Source of the DNA: Microbacterium sp. C5A9
GTDB lineage: Bacteria > Actinomycetota > Actinomycetes > Actinomycetales > Microbacteriaceae
Length of the DNA: 64,000 nucleotides
Assembly: GCF_022627955.1 (NCBI RefSeq)
Contig: NZ_JABXGD010000004.1
Coordinates: 1-64,000 of the forward strand
Reading direction: 5' to 3'
A program made the translations under genes and the position numbers. The notes under the pieces are model-generated. The model was given only the letters and a program-made list of their open reading frames with translations. It did not search any database and was not told the DNA's origin. This document shows positions 53,237-61,433 of this stretch, piece after piece. The number at the start of each line of letters is the position of its first letter. Positions within the stretch are counted from its first letter, which is position 1.

Positions 53237-54142
53237 ATGACCCAGGCCGCACCCCCGCTGCCTCGCCGCAGACGGCGTACCGCCTTCGGCGGCCCTGTGC
53301 AGGGCTGGCTGTACGCCGCCCCGACGGCGATCTTCGTCGCCCTGCTGTTCATCGTGCCGCTGGTGCTCGTGGTGCAGATGTCGGCCTCCGACTGGCCTCT
53401 CCTGAGCGGCAACCGGGGCATCAACTTCCCCGAGAACTACGCGGATGCCGTCACGCACCGCCTCTTCTGGGATTCGATCCGCTTCACCCTGCTCTACACC
53501 GTCATCACGACCGTGATCCTGATCGGCCTCGGGCTCGGCCTCGCCCTCCTCGTGCAGGAGTCGACCCGATGGAAGGGCTTCCTGCGCACGGCGTTCCTGA
53601 TCCCCAGCGCCCTGGGACTGGCATCCGCCTCGCTGCTGTTCTACGTGCTGTACTCCCCCATCGCCGGGCCGTTCGCGAACCTCATGAAGTCGTGGGGCAT
53701 CACGTTCCTCGGCACCCCTGAGGGGGCGCTGTGGTCGACGATCTTCCTGATCGTGTGGCGCTACGCCGGCTTCTACATGCTGCTGATGCTGGTGGGCCTG
53801 CAGGGCATCCCCGACGACGTCTACGAGGCCGCCCGCATCGACGGCGCGAACCGGTGGCAGACGTTCCGCGACATCACGGTGCCGCTGCTCAAGCCGACCT
53901 TCGCGCTCACGACCGTGATGTGCGTGACAGGGTCGCTGCTCGCGTTCGAGCAGTTCTACATCCTCACCAAGGGCGGCCCCGACAACAGCACCATGACCGT
54001 CGTGCAGCTGATCTACAACGTGGCCTTCCAGGGGCAGAACAGTCTCGGCATCGCCGGCGCCCTCTCGGTGATCGTGCTGCTCGCGCTCATCGTGATCAAC
54101 GTCTTCCAGCTGCGCGCGTTCCGCCGCACGGATGAGAACTGA
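53237..54142 (+). CDS. ABC sugar importer permease, MalF-type
   Basis: 301 residues, six TM segments. YAAPTAIFVALLFIVPLVLV starts the membrane part. The EAA loop, which docks the ATPase, is YEAARIDGANRWQTFRDITV followed by PLLKPTF. GAAAGAGAACGAG precedes the ATG. It follows the SBP gene by 81 bp and precedes the MalG-type partner by 17 bp. The operon encodes no ATPase, so a shared MsiK/UgpC-type ATPase encoded elsewhere should energise it. Confidence 0.93.
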   Translation: MTQAAPPLPRRRRRTAFGGPVQGWLYAAPTAIFVALLFIVPLVLVVQMSASDWPLLSGNRGINFPENYADAVTHRLFWDSIRFTLLYTVITTVILIGLGLGLALLVQESTRWKGFLRTAFLIPSALGLASASLLFYVLYSPIAGPFANLMKSWGITFLGTPEGALWSTIFLIVWRYAGFYMLLMLVGLQGIPDDVYEAARIDGANRWQTFRDITVPLLKPTFALTTVMCVTGSLLAFEQFYILTKGGPDNSTMTVVQLIYNVAFQGQNSLGIAGALSVIVLLALIVINVFQLRAFRRTDEN

Positions 54143-54159
54143 GCGGAGAGCGGAGAACC

Positions 54160-55050
54160 ATGTCTCAGAGCCTGACGCGCACGATCGTCGCCCCGAACCA
54201 TCAGCCCGCCACGCCGCGGTACCGCTCGAAGGCCGCTCGCGTGATCTTCGGCATCCCGTACTGGGTGTTCACCACCGCCCTCGCGGTGATCTTCCTCTAT
54301 CCGCTCATCTGGACCGGCGTCTCGTCGGTCAGCCCGATGGCGGGCACCAGCCAGACCGACGGCTGGGGGTTCGGCAACTACGCCGCCCTCGGCGAGTACC
54401 AGGCGGGGATCTGGGTGTATCTCGGCAACTCGCTCTTCGTGTCGGTCCTCACCGTGGCGCTCACACTGTTCATCTCGCTGCTGGGCGGCTACGCGTTCGC
54501 GCGCTTCTCGTTTCCCGGCAAGAACGCGCTGTTCCTGCTGACCCTCGCGATCCTGATGGTGCCGTATGCGACCCTGCTGATCCCGCTCTACGTGATCCTC
54601 AACGCCGTCGGCCTGCAGAACTCGCTCGTCGGCGTCGCACTCGTGATCACCATGTTCCAGCTGCCGTTCTCGCTGTTCATGATGCGCATCTCGTTCGAGT
54701 CGATCCCGAAGGAGATGGACGAGGCCGCGATGGTCGACGGATGCTCCAGCTGGGGCGCGCTGTGGCGGGTGCTGCTGCCTGCGGTCAAGCCAGGTCTCGT
54801 CACGGTCGGGCTGTTCGCGTTCCTCACGGCGTGGAACGACTTCATGGCCCCGCTCATCCTCATCAACGACACCAACCGCATGACGCTGCCGCTCGCGGTG
54901 GCCAACCTCCGCGGGCAGGTGCAGGGTGTCGTCGACTACGGCGCCACCGAGGCGGGAGTCGTCGTGCTGGCGCTCCCCTGCATCCTGCTCTTCCTGATCC
55001 TGCAACGACACTACGTGCGCGGCTTCATGTCCGGCGCCTTCAAGGGATGA
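54160..55050 (+). CDS. ABC sugar importer permease, MalG-type
   Basis: 296 residues, six TM segments after a polar N-terminus. The EAA loop is MDEAAMVDGCSSWGALWRVL followed by LPAVKPG. LLGGYAFARFSFPGKNALFL and VPYATLLIPLYVILNAVGL are typical of the MalG partner. GGAGAGCGGAGA lies before the ATG. Pairs with the upstream MalF-type permease. Its stop overlaps or abuts the GH127 start, so the enzyme is made together with the importer. Confidence 0.93.
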   Translation: MSQSLTRTIVAPNHQPATPRYRSKAARVIFGIPYWVFTTALAVIFLYPLIWTGVSSVSPMAGTSQTDGWGFGNYAALGEYQAGIWVYLGNSLFVSVLTVALTLFISLLGGYAFARFSFPGKNALFLLTLAILMVPYATLLIPLYVILNAVGLQNSLVGVALVITMFQLPFSLFMMRISFESIPKEMDEAAMVDGCSSWGALWRVLLPAVKPGLVTVGLFAFLTAWNDFMAPLILINDTNRMTLPLAVANLRGQVQGVVDYGATEAGVVVLALPCILLFLILQRHYVRGFMSGAFKG

Positions 55051-55052
55051 CC

Positions 55053-56915
55053 ATGTTCGACACCACCACACCTGCCGCTCCCGTGGTCCCCACGCGCGGG
55101 CGACTGCGCCCCCTCGGCCTCGACGAGGTGCGCATCACCGGAGGGTTCTGGGGCGACCGCCAGACCGTCAACGGCCAAGCCACGCTCACACACATCGAAT
55201 CGCGGCTCGAGTCGGAGGGGTGGCTGCCCAACTTCGATCTCGCGGCCGCCGGCACACTGCCGGCCGGGCGCCGAGGGCGCGAGTTCGCGGACTCCGAGAT
55301 CTACAAGTTCCTCGAGGCGATGGCGTGGGAGATCGGACGGACGGATGCCGCCGCCGACAGCGATCTCGAACAGCGCTTCCGTCGAGTGGTCGACCGCGTC
55401 GCCGCCGCGCAGGAGCCCGACGGATACCTCAACACGATGTTCGGACGCGACGGTCAGGGCGAGCGCTGGTCGGCGCTGCAGTGGGGGCACGAGCTGTACT
55501 GCCTCGGTCATCTGTTCCAGGCAGCCGTCGCTCGGATGCGCACGAGACCGGATGCCGACGACGGCCTGGTTGACATCGCGCGCCGTGCCGCCGACCTCGT
55601 GTGCCGCGAGTTCGGCGCGGACGGACGAGACGCGATCTGCGGGCACGCCGAGGTCGAGGTCGGCCTCGCCGAGCTGGGCCGAGCTCTCGGCGAGCAGCGC
55701 TACGTCGATCAGGCCGCGCTCTTCGTCGAGCGACACGGTCGGGGGTCGCTGGGCGAGATCGAATGGGGGCGCAGCTACTTCCAGGACGACGTTCCGGTGC
55801 GCGAGGCGGAGGCGCTGCGCGGGCATTCCGTGCGGGCGAACTACCTCTCGTCAGCCGCAGCCGACGTCGCCGCCGAGACGTCGGACGAGCCTCTGCTCGA
55901 CGCTCTGCGGCGGCAGTGGGACCGCACCGTCGAACGTCGCACCTACGTGACCGGCGGCCAGGGATCGCATCATCAGGACGAGGCCTTCGGCGACGACTGG
56001 GAGCTGCCGCCGGATCGCGCCTACTCCGAGACGTGTGCCGGCATCGGCTCGATCATGTTCTCGTGGCGCCTGCTCCTCGCGACCGGTGAAGCGCAGTACG
56101 CCGACCTGATCGAGCGCACGCTGTTCAACGTCGTCGCGACCTCTCCGGGGTCGGATGGACGGTCATTCTTCTATGCCAACACGCTGCACCAGCGCACGCC
56201 GGGAACGCCCGCGGATCCGGATGCCACGTCGCCGCGTGCCTCGTCGTCGCTGCGAGCCCCCTGGTTCGAGGTGTCGTGCTGCCCGCCGAATGTGGCGCGC
56301 ACGTTCGCGAGCCTCGCCGCGTATCTGGCCACGGCGGACGATGACGGCGTGCAGCTGCATCAGTACGCGCCGTCGACCGTGCGCACGATCCTGCCGGGTG
56401 GGCGGGTCGTGGCGTTCGACGTGGCGACGGACTACCCCGCCGACGGCGACGTGCGCGTCACGATCGCCGACGACGTCGAGTTCACGCTGACGCTGCGCGT
56501 GCCGTCGTGGGCGTCGGGGGCGACGGTGCGCGTGCACAGCGGTGGGGAGGTCACGGAGTCTCCTGCGCCCACGGGCACCGTCGACGTCGCTCGCGTGTTC
56601 CGGGCCGGCGACATCGTCGAGCTGCGGCTGCCGATCGTCGCACGCGCCGCGGCACCGCATCCGATGGTGGATGCCGTGCGCGGCAGCATCGTGATCGAAC
56701 GCGGCCCCGAGGTGATGGCGCTGGAGTCGACCGACTTCGGCGCTGATGCGGGCGAGGCCGTGTTCGTCGGCGACCCGATCGAGCGTGACGGGCAGGTGGT
56801 GCTGCCTGTGCGCCATCGCTCGTCCGGGACGGTAGTGGATGCCCCGCTCGTGGCTTATCACGACTGGGCCCGCCGGGGCCCCTCGACCATGAGGGTGTGG
56901 ATTCCGTCCATGTGA
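55053..56915 (+). CDS. GH127 beta-L-arabinofuranosidase
   Basis: 620 residues from the ATG at 55053, with AGGG 6 bp before it; an ATG two codons earlier (55047) overlaps the permease stop. The (alpha/alpha)6 enzyme has the zinc/catalytic set of family 127: Glu326 and Cys328 in YSETCAGIG, and Cys409-Cys410 in VSCCPPNVART, matching Glu338, Cys340, Cys417 and Cys418 of the characterised HypBA1 in spacing. Family members remove beta-L-arabinofuranose from oligosaccharides such as those of hydroxyproline-rich glycoproteins. No signal peptide, so it works on imported substrate. Last gene of the importer operon. Confidence 0.92.
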   Translation: MFDTTTPAAPVVPTRGRLRPLGLDEVRITGGFWGDRQTVNGQATLTHIESRLESEGWLPNFDLAAAGTLPAGRRGREFADSEIYKFLEAMAWEIGRTDAAADSDLEQRFRRVVDRVAAAQEPDGYLNTMFGRDGQGERWSALQWGHELYCLGHLFQAAVARMRTRPDADDGLVDIARRAADLVCREFGADGRDAICGHAEVEVGLAELGRALGEQRYVDQAALFVERHGRGSLGEIEWGRSYFQDDVPVREAEALRGHSVRANYLSSAAADVAAETSDEPLLDALRRQWDRTVERRTYVTGGQGSHHQDEAFGDDWELPPDRAYSETCAGIGSIMFSWRLLLATGEAQYADLIERTLFNVVATSPGSDGRSFFYANTLHQRTPGTPADPDATSPRASSSLRAPWFEVSCCPPNVARTFASLAAYLATADDDGVQLHQYAPSTVRTILPGGRVVAFDVATDYPADGDVRVTIADDVEFTLTLRVPSWASGATVRVHSGGEVTESPAPTGTVDVARVFRAGDIVELRLPIVARAAAPHPMVDAVRGSIVIERGPEVMALESTDFGADAGEAVFVGDPIERDGQVVLPVRHRSSGTVVDAPLVAYHDWARRGPSTMRVWIPSM

Positions 56916-57015
56916 AGTCAGGCCCTGACGAGGTCAGCTCCAGAGCGACGCGACGCGGGCCTCGGATTGCGGGTGCAGGACTGAGCGAGCGGTTCGTGCT
57001 CGACGCAGATGCGCA

Positions 57016-57516
57016 TCAGCTGGCGCCTTCTTCGGATTCGGGTTTCGGCCAGCTCAGGTGGAGGTCGCGAAGCTCGTACGGGTGAGAAACCTCATCCGTG
57101 AGGAAGTACGTGTAGAACACGACGGCTGCTTCGTCAGCGGTGAAGACCTCGTGCGGGTAGACCGTGATGCTGTGGCGACCGTCGTCGAAGTGGATCACCT
57201 CGGTGGGCTCGCCTGTGCGATCGCCACCGGGCTTGCCGATCGCGTACTGGTGCGCGGTACCGTCAGGGTCGAGGCGACGCACCTCGAGAGCCAGCGCCTC
57301 GGCGGTGCCGGCGCACTGCATGTACTCGTCGCTGAGAGGGATGTCCTCGAGAAGGTCCGCGCCTTCGGGCGCTCGCCAGAGGCTCCATGCCCAGGTCGAC
57401 AACCCATTCATCTGGTTCAGAGAGAATCGAATTTGATCCGGATACGGGCGGACGTAGTCTACGAGTGCGCCACGAGTGGAGTCGTTGATCTGTCGGATGT
57501 GTGTGGGCTGATTCAT
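57016..57516 (-). CDS. probable immunity protein of the toxin module
   Basis: 166 residues, acidic, soluble, without signal or TM. It shows a beta-rich pattern (DPDGTAHQYAIGKP, VIHFDDGRHSITVYPHEVF, VVFYTYFLTDEV) and no catalytic motif I know. The ATG overlaps the toxin stop codon (ATGA), the usual position of an immunity gene. The role is inferred from that context. No family is recognised. The gene is convergent with GH127, 100 bp away, and somewhat less GC-rich than the neighbouring sugar genes. Confidence 0.7.
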   Translation of the reverse strand: MNQPTHIRQINDSTRGALVDYVRPYPDQIRFSLNQMNGLSTWAWSLWRAPEGADLLEDIPLSDEYMQCAGTAEALALEVRRLDPDGTAHQYAIGKPGGDRTGEPTEVIHFDDGRHSITVYPHEVFTADEAAVVFYTYFLTDEVSHPYELRDLHLSWPKPESEEGAS

Positions 57517-58826
57517 TTAACGGTCTCCAGCTGCACTCTAGTGATCTCAATCCTCTTACCGTTGTAAATGGCGGTCGCAGGGCGTTCGGGACTGACAGTG
57601 TTATCGAACCCTTTCTGGGCTGCGTCACGGACCCCGGTGCCTCCCTTGACCTCGATGCCGGTATACGTCCCATCGGCATTCTCGAAGAAGCCGTCGTAGT
57701 ACCTGATCTGATCGGCGGTCGCGTCCGGCTTGTGGTGATAGCCCTCGATGCTCGCACGCACCTTGTCACGAATGACGTCTTGTCCAATATCCTCAGCGAC
57801 TCGATCCAGTCCGATCTTCTCGGTGTCGACCCAGGGTCGTTGCCCGTCACCGTTCCAGTGGCCCTTGATGTCGCGACCCCCGTACTCGGGGTGCGGTGGC
57901 GGACGCTCCACGATACGGGTGGCATCATCGCCGGTCGCCTCGTTCATCCAGCGGGTGCTGGCGTGCCAGGCCGCTGCGAGCCCGGCTCCGGCGACCCCCG
58001 CTCCGGCCCACGCGACGCCGCCACCGGGTGCAGCTCCCACTCCGGTGAGCGCGACGGCGCCTCCGCCGCCGATCATGGTGCCGCCACCGATGACGAGCGC
58101 AACTCCGCCGAGGAGTTCGAGAAGGATGTCGGGGTGGTTGATGAGGGCGCTGCCCATCGAGGCGATGAAGTTCAGCTGCTCGATCGCCGGGTTGAGCACG
58201 GCGGTCTCGAACATGACCGTGCCGATCGCCCCCGCGACCGCCCAGTTCTTCGTGCTCTCCGCCTGCTTCGGAGTCTCCAGCGGCGCCGCATCGGCCGCCT
58301 CGTGAATGGCGTTCGCGGCATCCACGGCGTAGCGATCCAACACGCCCCGCGCGTTGGTCAAGACCTCCACGGCCTGTGCGCGCAGGTCCGCTCCGCCATC
58401 GACGAACGGGACGTCGAGCTCGACGTGTCGCAGGCCGAGGTCGCGCTCCAGCTCCCGCACCTTCACCCGGTGCTCCTGGTGCGCGGCGATCGTCGCCGCC
58501 TCCGCCTGCTCCCACACGTCGATTGCCCGTGCCGCTTCGTCCTGCGCCCACCGCAGAGCATCTCCGTAGGCCGACAGGGCGGCGGCGGCGCTCATCAGGT
58601 GCTCGCCGCATCTCTGCCACGACGACCGCACGTACTCGGCCCGCTCGAGGTATTTCTCGTGCGGGTACCCCGTCCACGCGGAATCGACCTCGAGGCCCCG
58701 CAGCCCATCCCGAAGCGTCGTGGCAGCCTCTGAGCGAGACCGCCACGCGGACGCGACCGTGTGCGCTGCGGCATACGAGCCCGGGATCAGTGCGACCGGG
58801 TCGTTCGTCATCCCCAACTCGGGCAT
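57513..58826 (-). CDS. T7SS-type polymorphic toxin with REase-fold C-terminus
   Basis: 437 residues. The N-terminal 130 residues are helical with a WxG turn (SAWTGYPHEKY) and a long Ala/Glu coiled-coil-like helix pair, as in putative T7SS-secreted proteins. A hydrophobic Gly/Ala-rich stretch (about 235-290) may help membrane passage. The last 110 residues form a candidate nuclease: Asp378 and Asp385 region (YYDGFFENADGTYTG), then Glu392 and Lys394 in IEVKGG, the PD-(D/E)xK pattern of restriction-fold toxins. Starts inside the stop of the WXG partner gene (TGATG) and ends inside the immunity start. Confidence 0.8.
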   Translation of the reverse strand: MPELGMTNDPVALIPGSYAAAHTVASAWRSRSEAATTLRDGLRGLEVDSAWTGYPHEKYLERAEYVRSSWQRCGEHLMSAAAALSAYGDALRWAQDEAARAIDVWEQAEAATIAAHQEHRVKVRELERDLGLRHVELDVPFVDGGADLRAQAVEVLTNARGVLDRYAVDAANAIHEAADAAPLETPKQAESTKNWAVAGAIGTVMFETAVLNPAIEQLNFIASMGSALINHPDILLELLGGVALVIGGGTMIGGGGAVALTGVGAAPGGGVAWAGAGVAGAGLAAAWHASTRWMNEATGDDATRIVERPPPHPEYGGRDIKGHWNGDGQRPWVDTEKIGLDRVAEDIGQDVIRDKVRASIEGYHHKPDATADQIRYYDGFFENADGTYTGIEVKGGTGVRDAAQKGFDNTVSPERPATAIYNGKRIEITRVQLETVK

Positions 58827-59116
58827 CAGTAGTCGCTCTCCGACCAGATCATGTGGTCGAGTTCGCTGCTCGATGCCTCGTCACCCCGGTCGAAGATTTC
58901 GGCTGTCTGCCGCAGGTTCTCCGCCAACATGTCGACATCCCCGAGGCGCCGCCCCAGCGCGGTCGTCCAGGTGTCGCCGAATCGGGCCACCGCCGCATCG
59001 ACCCAGTCCTCGCCCAGCCCCGAAGACTGCGCGACCACGGGCGATCCGAAGTCGCCCCGCACAGCCGCGGCCTTCGTCGCGAATGCGCGGAGCTCGTCCG
59101 TTTCCACATCTGCCAT
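58826..59116 (-). CDS. WXG100-like small partner protein
   Basis: 96 residues from the ATG at 59116, which has GGGGGAGG just upstream; an ATG four codons earlier is less well placed. All-helical, with a central EDWVDAAVARFGDTWTTAL turn in place of a strict WxG, and an acidic tail ending SESDY. Size and placement match the small helical partners of T7SS toxins (EsxA/Lap-like) that form a secretion complex with the toxin N-terminus. First gene of the three-gene module. Confidence 0.75.
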   Translation of the reverse strand: MADVETDELRAFATKAAAVRGDFGSPVVAQSSGLGEDWVDAAVARFGDTWTTALGRRLGDVDMLAENLRQTAEIFDRGDEASSSELDHMIWSESDY

Positions 59117-59281
59117 CGCCTCCCCCAATGCCCGAATGACGACTTTACGTCTTCACATGGGGCGTTTCTGCGGCTTGATGCGCTACATACCGGTGTGCAG
59201 GGATGCTTCATGGTCGACGCGGCTCAGCCGTCCGAGATCCCCGCCGGACCGCGGTCGACACCCGCCCCCGGGGGCACGCAA

Positions 59282-59312
59282 ATGGCCCCCTGTCCACCGG
59301 ACAGGGGGCCAT
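59282..59312. terminator. strong hairpin terminator after the ytf-type operon
   Basis: ATGGCCCCCTGTCC pairs perfectly with GGACAGGGGGCCAT (14-bp arms, 3-nt centre, realistically a 12-13 bp stem). It lies 20 bp past the yjfF-type stop on the minus strand and 165 bp upstream of the toxin module on the same strand, so it would stop read-through into the toxin genes. No U-tract. Confidence 0.75.
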
Positions 59313-59331
59313 CGGCGTGAGTCGGAGAGGG

Positions 59332-60369
59332 CTACTCCCGTTTTCGAGTGACCGCCCGCTGCAGCAGCACGAATACGAGCAGGATGCCGCCGGTGATGAT
59401 GGTCGTCATCTCGGGTGGGATGCCTCCGTCGCGGGTGATCAGCACGTTCATGAGCCCGAGCACCAGTGCCCCGATGACCGAGCCGAGCACGTAACCGTAT
59501 GCACCCGTCAGCACGGTGCCTCCGATCACCGCGGCGGCGATCGCATCGAGCTCCCACCCGATGCCGGTGATGTTCTGCGCGGTGCCGAGCCGCGCGGTGT
59601 ACAACACGGCGGCGAGGCCCGCGAGGGCGCCGCTGATCACGTAGACGAGAACCTTCGTGCGGTGCACCGGCAGTCCCATCAGCAGCGCCGAGCTCTCGGA
59701 TCCGCCGATCGCGTAGACCGTACGCCCGGTGCGCGTGCGGTGCAGCACGAAGAACGCGGCGGCCACGACGATGACCGCGACGAGAACCGCGGGGGTGATC
59801 ACGAGGTCGTTGACCTTGGGACCGTCGATGATCTTCAGCTGCGCGCCGATCCAGCGGATGGGCGAGTCCTCGCCGAGCCGCTCGGGTGTGGTGCTGAGCA
59901 GCGAGGCGAGGCCCCGCCCGAGGAACATCATCGCCAGCGTCGCGATGAACGGCTGCACGTTGAAGTACCTGATCAGCACACCCGACACGATGCCGAAGAG
60001 CACTCCGATGCCGATCATCGCGATGATCACGGCGATGGCGTTCCACCCGGCGTTCGAGAGCATGACGCCCGCGACCGACGAGACCGCGATGATCGAGCCC
60101 ACCGAGAGATCGATGCCTCCGGTGAGGATCACGAAGGTCAGGGCGACAGCGAGCACGATGAGGTGCGCGTTGTTGATGAGCAGGTTCGACAGGGTGTTGA
60201 ACTGCAGGATGCGGCCGTAGGCGACTTCACCGAAGATCACCATGCCGACGAAGATGACGACCGATGCGATGGTCGGCAGCACCGACGGATTCGCGGTGAT
60301 CATGCGTCGCAGGCGGTCGATGACGCTTTCGGTCGCCTGAGGAGCCGGCGCGGCGATCATGACGCTCAT
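59332..60369 (-). CDS. furanose-sugar ABC permease, YjfF-like
   Basis: 345 residues, 8-10 TM segments of the BPD_transp_2 (RbsC/XylH) family. VILTGGIDLSVGSIIAVSSV and VQPFIATLAMMFLGRGLASL are the family core, and IGGTVLTGAYGYVLGSVIGA lies near the end. The ATG overlaps the stop of the preceding permease gene (ATGA). Fourth gene of a set in the E. coli ytfQ-ytfR-ytfT-yjfF order, whose product imports galactofuranose and arabinofuranose. In this arabinose locus, L-arabinofuranose is the likely substrate. Confidence 0.88.
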   Translation of the reverse strand: MSVMIAAPAPQATESVIDRLRRMITANPSVLPTIASVVIFVGMVIFGEVAYGRILQFNTLSNLLINNAHLIVLAVALTFVILTGGIDLSVGSIIAVSSVAGVMLSNAGWNAIAVIIAMIGIGVLFGIVSGVLIRYFNVQPFIATLAMMFLGRGLASLLSTTPERLGEDSPIRWIGAQLKIIDGPKVNDLVITPAVLVAVIVVAAAFFVLHRTRTGRTVYAIGGSESSALLMGLPVHRTKVLVYVISGALAGLAAVLYTARLGTAQNITGIGWELDAIAAAVIGGTVLTGAYGYVLGSVIGALVLGLMNVLITRDGGIPPEMTTIITGGILLVFVLLQRAVTRKRE

Positions 60370-61433
60370 GCGGACACCTCTTCCTTGACGGTGATCTGTT
60401 CGACCGGTCGCTCCCTGCGGCGTCGACGGAACCAGCTGCGCACCCGCTGCGACTGGAGCAGACACAGCACCACGATCACGATGGCCTTGAAGGCCGGGGT
60501 CGCGGACGACGAGACGCCGAGATACAGCACGGTCTTGTCGAGGGTGGCGATCAGCAGTGCTCCGACGAACGCGCCGCTGAGCGAGAACTTTCCGCCCGCC
60601 AACGACGCGCCGCCGATGACGACCGCGAGGATCGCGTCGAGCTCTAGCTGATAGCCGGTACGGGAGATGTCGACGGTCATGACACTTCCGACGGACATGA
60701 TGCCCGCGATGCCGGCGAGGATGCCGCTCATGATGTACGCGGTGAGCAGCAGGCCCTTCGGCTTGATGCCCGCCATGCGACTCGCCCGAGGGTTGATGCC
60801 GATGGCCTCGATCATGAGTCCCAGCGCGCTGCGCCTGACGACCCATCCGACGGCGATCACGATGAGCACGGCGAGGATGAACACCACGGGGATGCCGATC
60901 ACGAAGCCGTTCGCGATCCAGCGGAACGCATCGTTGGAGGCCGTCGTGTTCTGCCCGCCGGTGATCACCTTGGCGATGCCACGACCGGCGAGCATGAGCA
61001 CCAGCGTGGCGATGAAAGGCTGCAGCCCGACGTAGGCGACGAGCAGACCGTTGACCGCCCCGAGGATGCCGGTGATGACCAGCGCGAGTCCGACCGCGGC
61101 GAGTGCTGCGCCGAAGGAGTCGCCTGCGGCGCTGAGGAACTCCATCGAGACAGCCCCGGCGACGGCCATCAGCGAGCCGACAGAGAGGTCGATGCCACCG
61201 GTGGCGATCACGAGCGACATCCCGATCGCGATCATCATGATCGGCGCCGCCTGGCGCAGGATGTCGATGAGGTTGCCGACGAGGTTGCCGTTGTTGGGGT
61301 TGATCGAGAGCGCGAGGTAGGTCGGGTCCTTGATGACGTTCAAGGCGAGCAGCGCGAGGATCGCGACGATGCCCCAGAAGAACGGCTTGTGGATCAGATC
61401 CCGCCAGATGGTGGTGCCGGCTGACGCGGTCAT
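60366..61433 (-). CDS. furanose-sugar ABC permease, YtfT-like
   Basis: 355 residues of the same permease family as its downstream partner. MIAIGMSLVIATGGIDLSVG, LVAYVGLQPFIATLVLMLAG and LAVVIGGASLAGGKFSLSGA are the core membrane motifs. The C-terminus is cytosolic and Arg-rich (WFRRRRRERPVEQ). Its ATG overlaps the ATPase stop (ATGA) and its stop overlaps the yjfF-like start. With that partner it forms a heterodimeric channel. Confidence 0.88.
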   Translation of the reverse strand: MTASAGTTIWRDLIHKPFFWGIVAILALLALNVIKDPTYLALSINPNNGNLVGNLIDILRQAAPIMMIAIGMSLVIATGGIDLSVGSLMAVAGAVSMEFLSAAGDSFGAALAAVGLALVITGILGAVNGLLVAYVGLQPFIATLVLMLAGRGIAKVITGGQNTTASNDAFRWIANGFVIGIPVVFILAVLIVIAVGWVVRRSALGLMIEAIGINPRASRMAGIKPKGLLLTAYIMSGILAGIAGIMSVGSVMTVDISRTGYQLELDAILAVVIGGASLAGGKFSLSGAFVGALLIATLDKTVLYLGVSSSATPAFKAIVIVVLCLLQSQRVRSWFRRRRRERPVEQITVKEEVSA

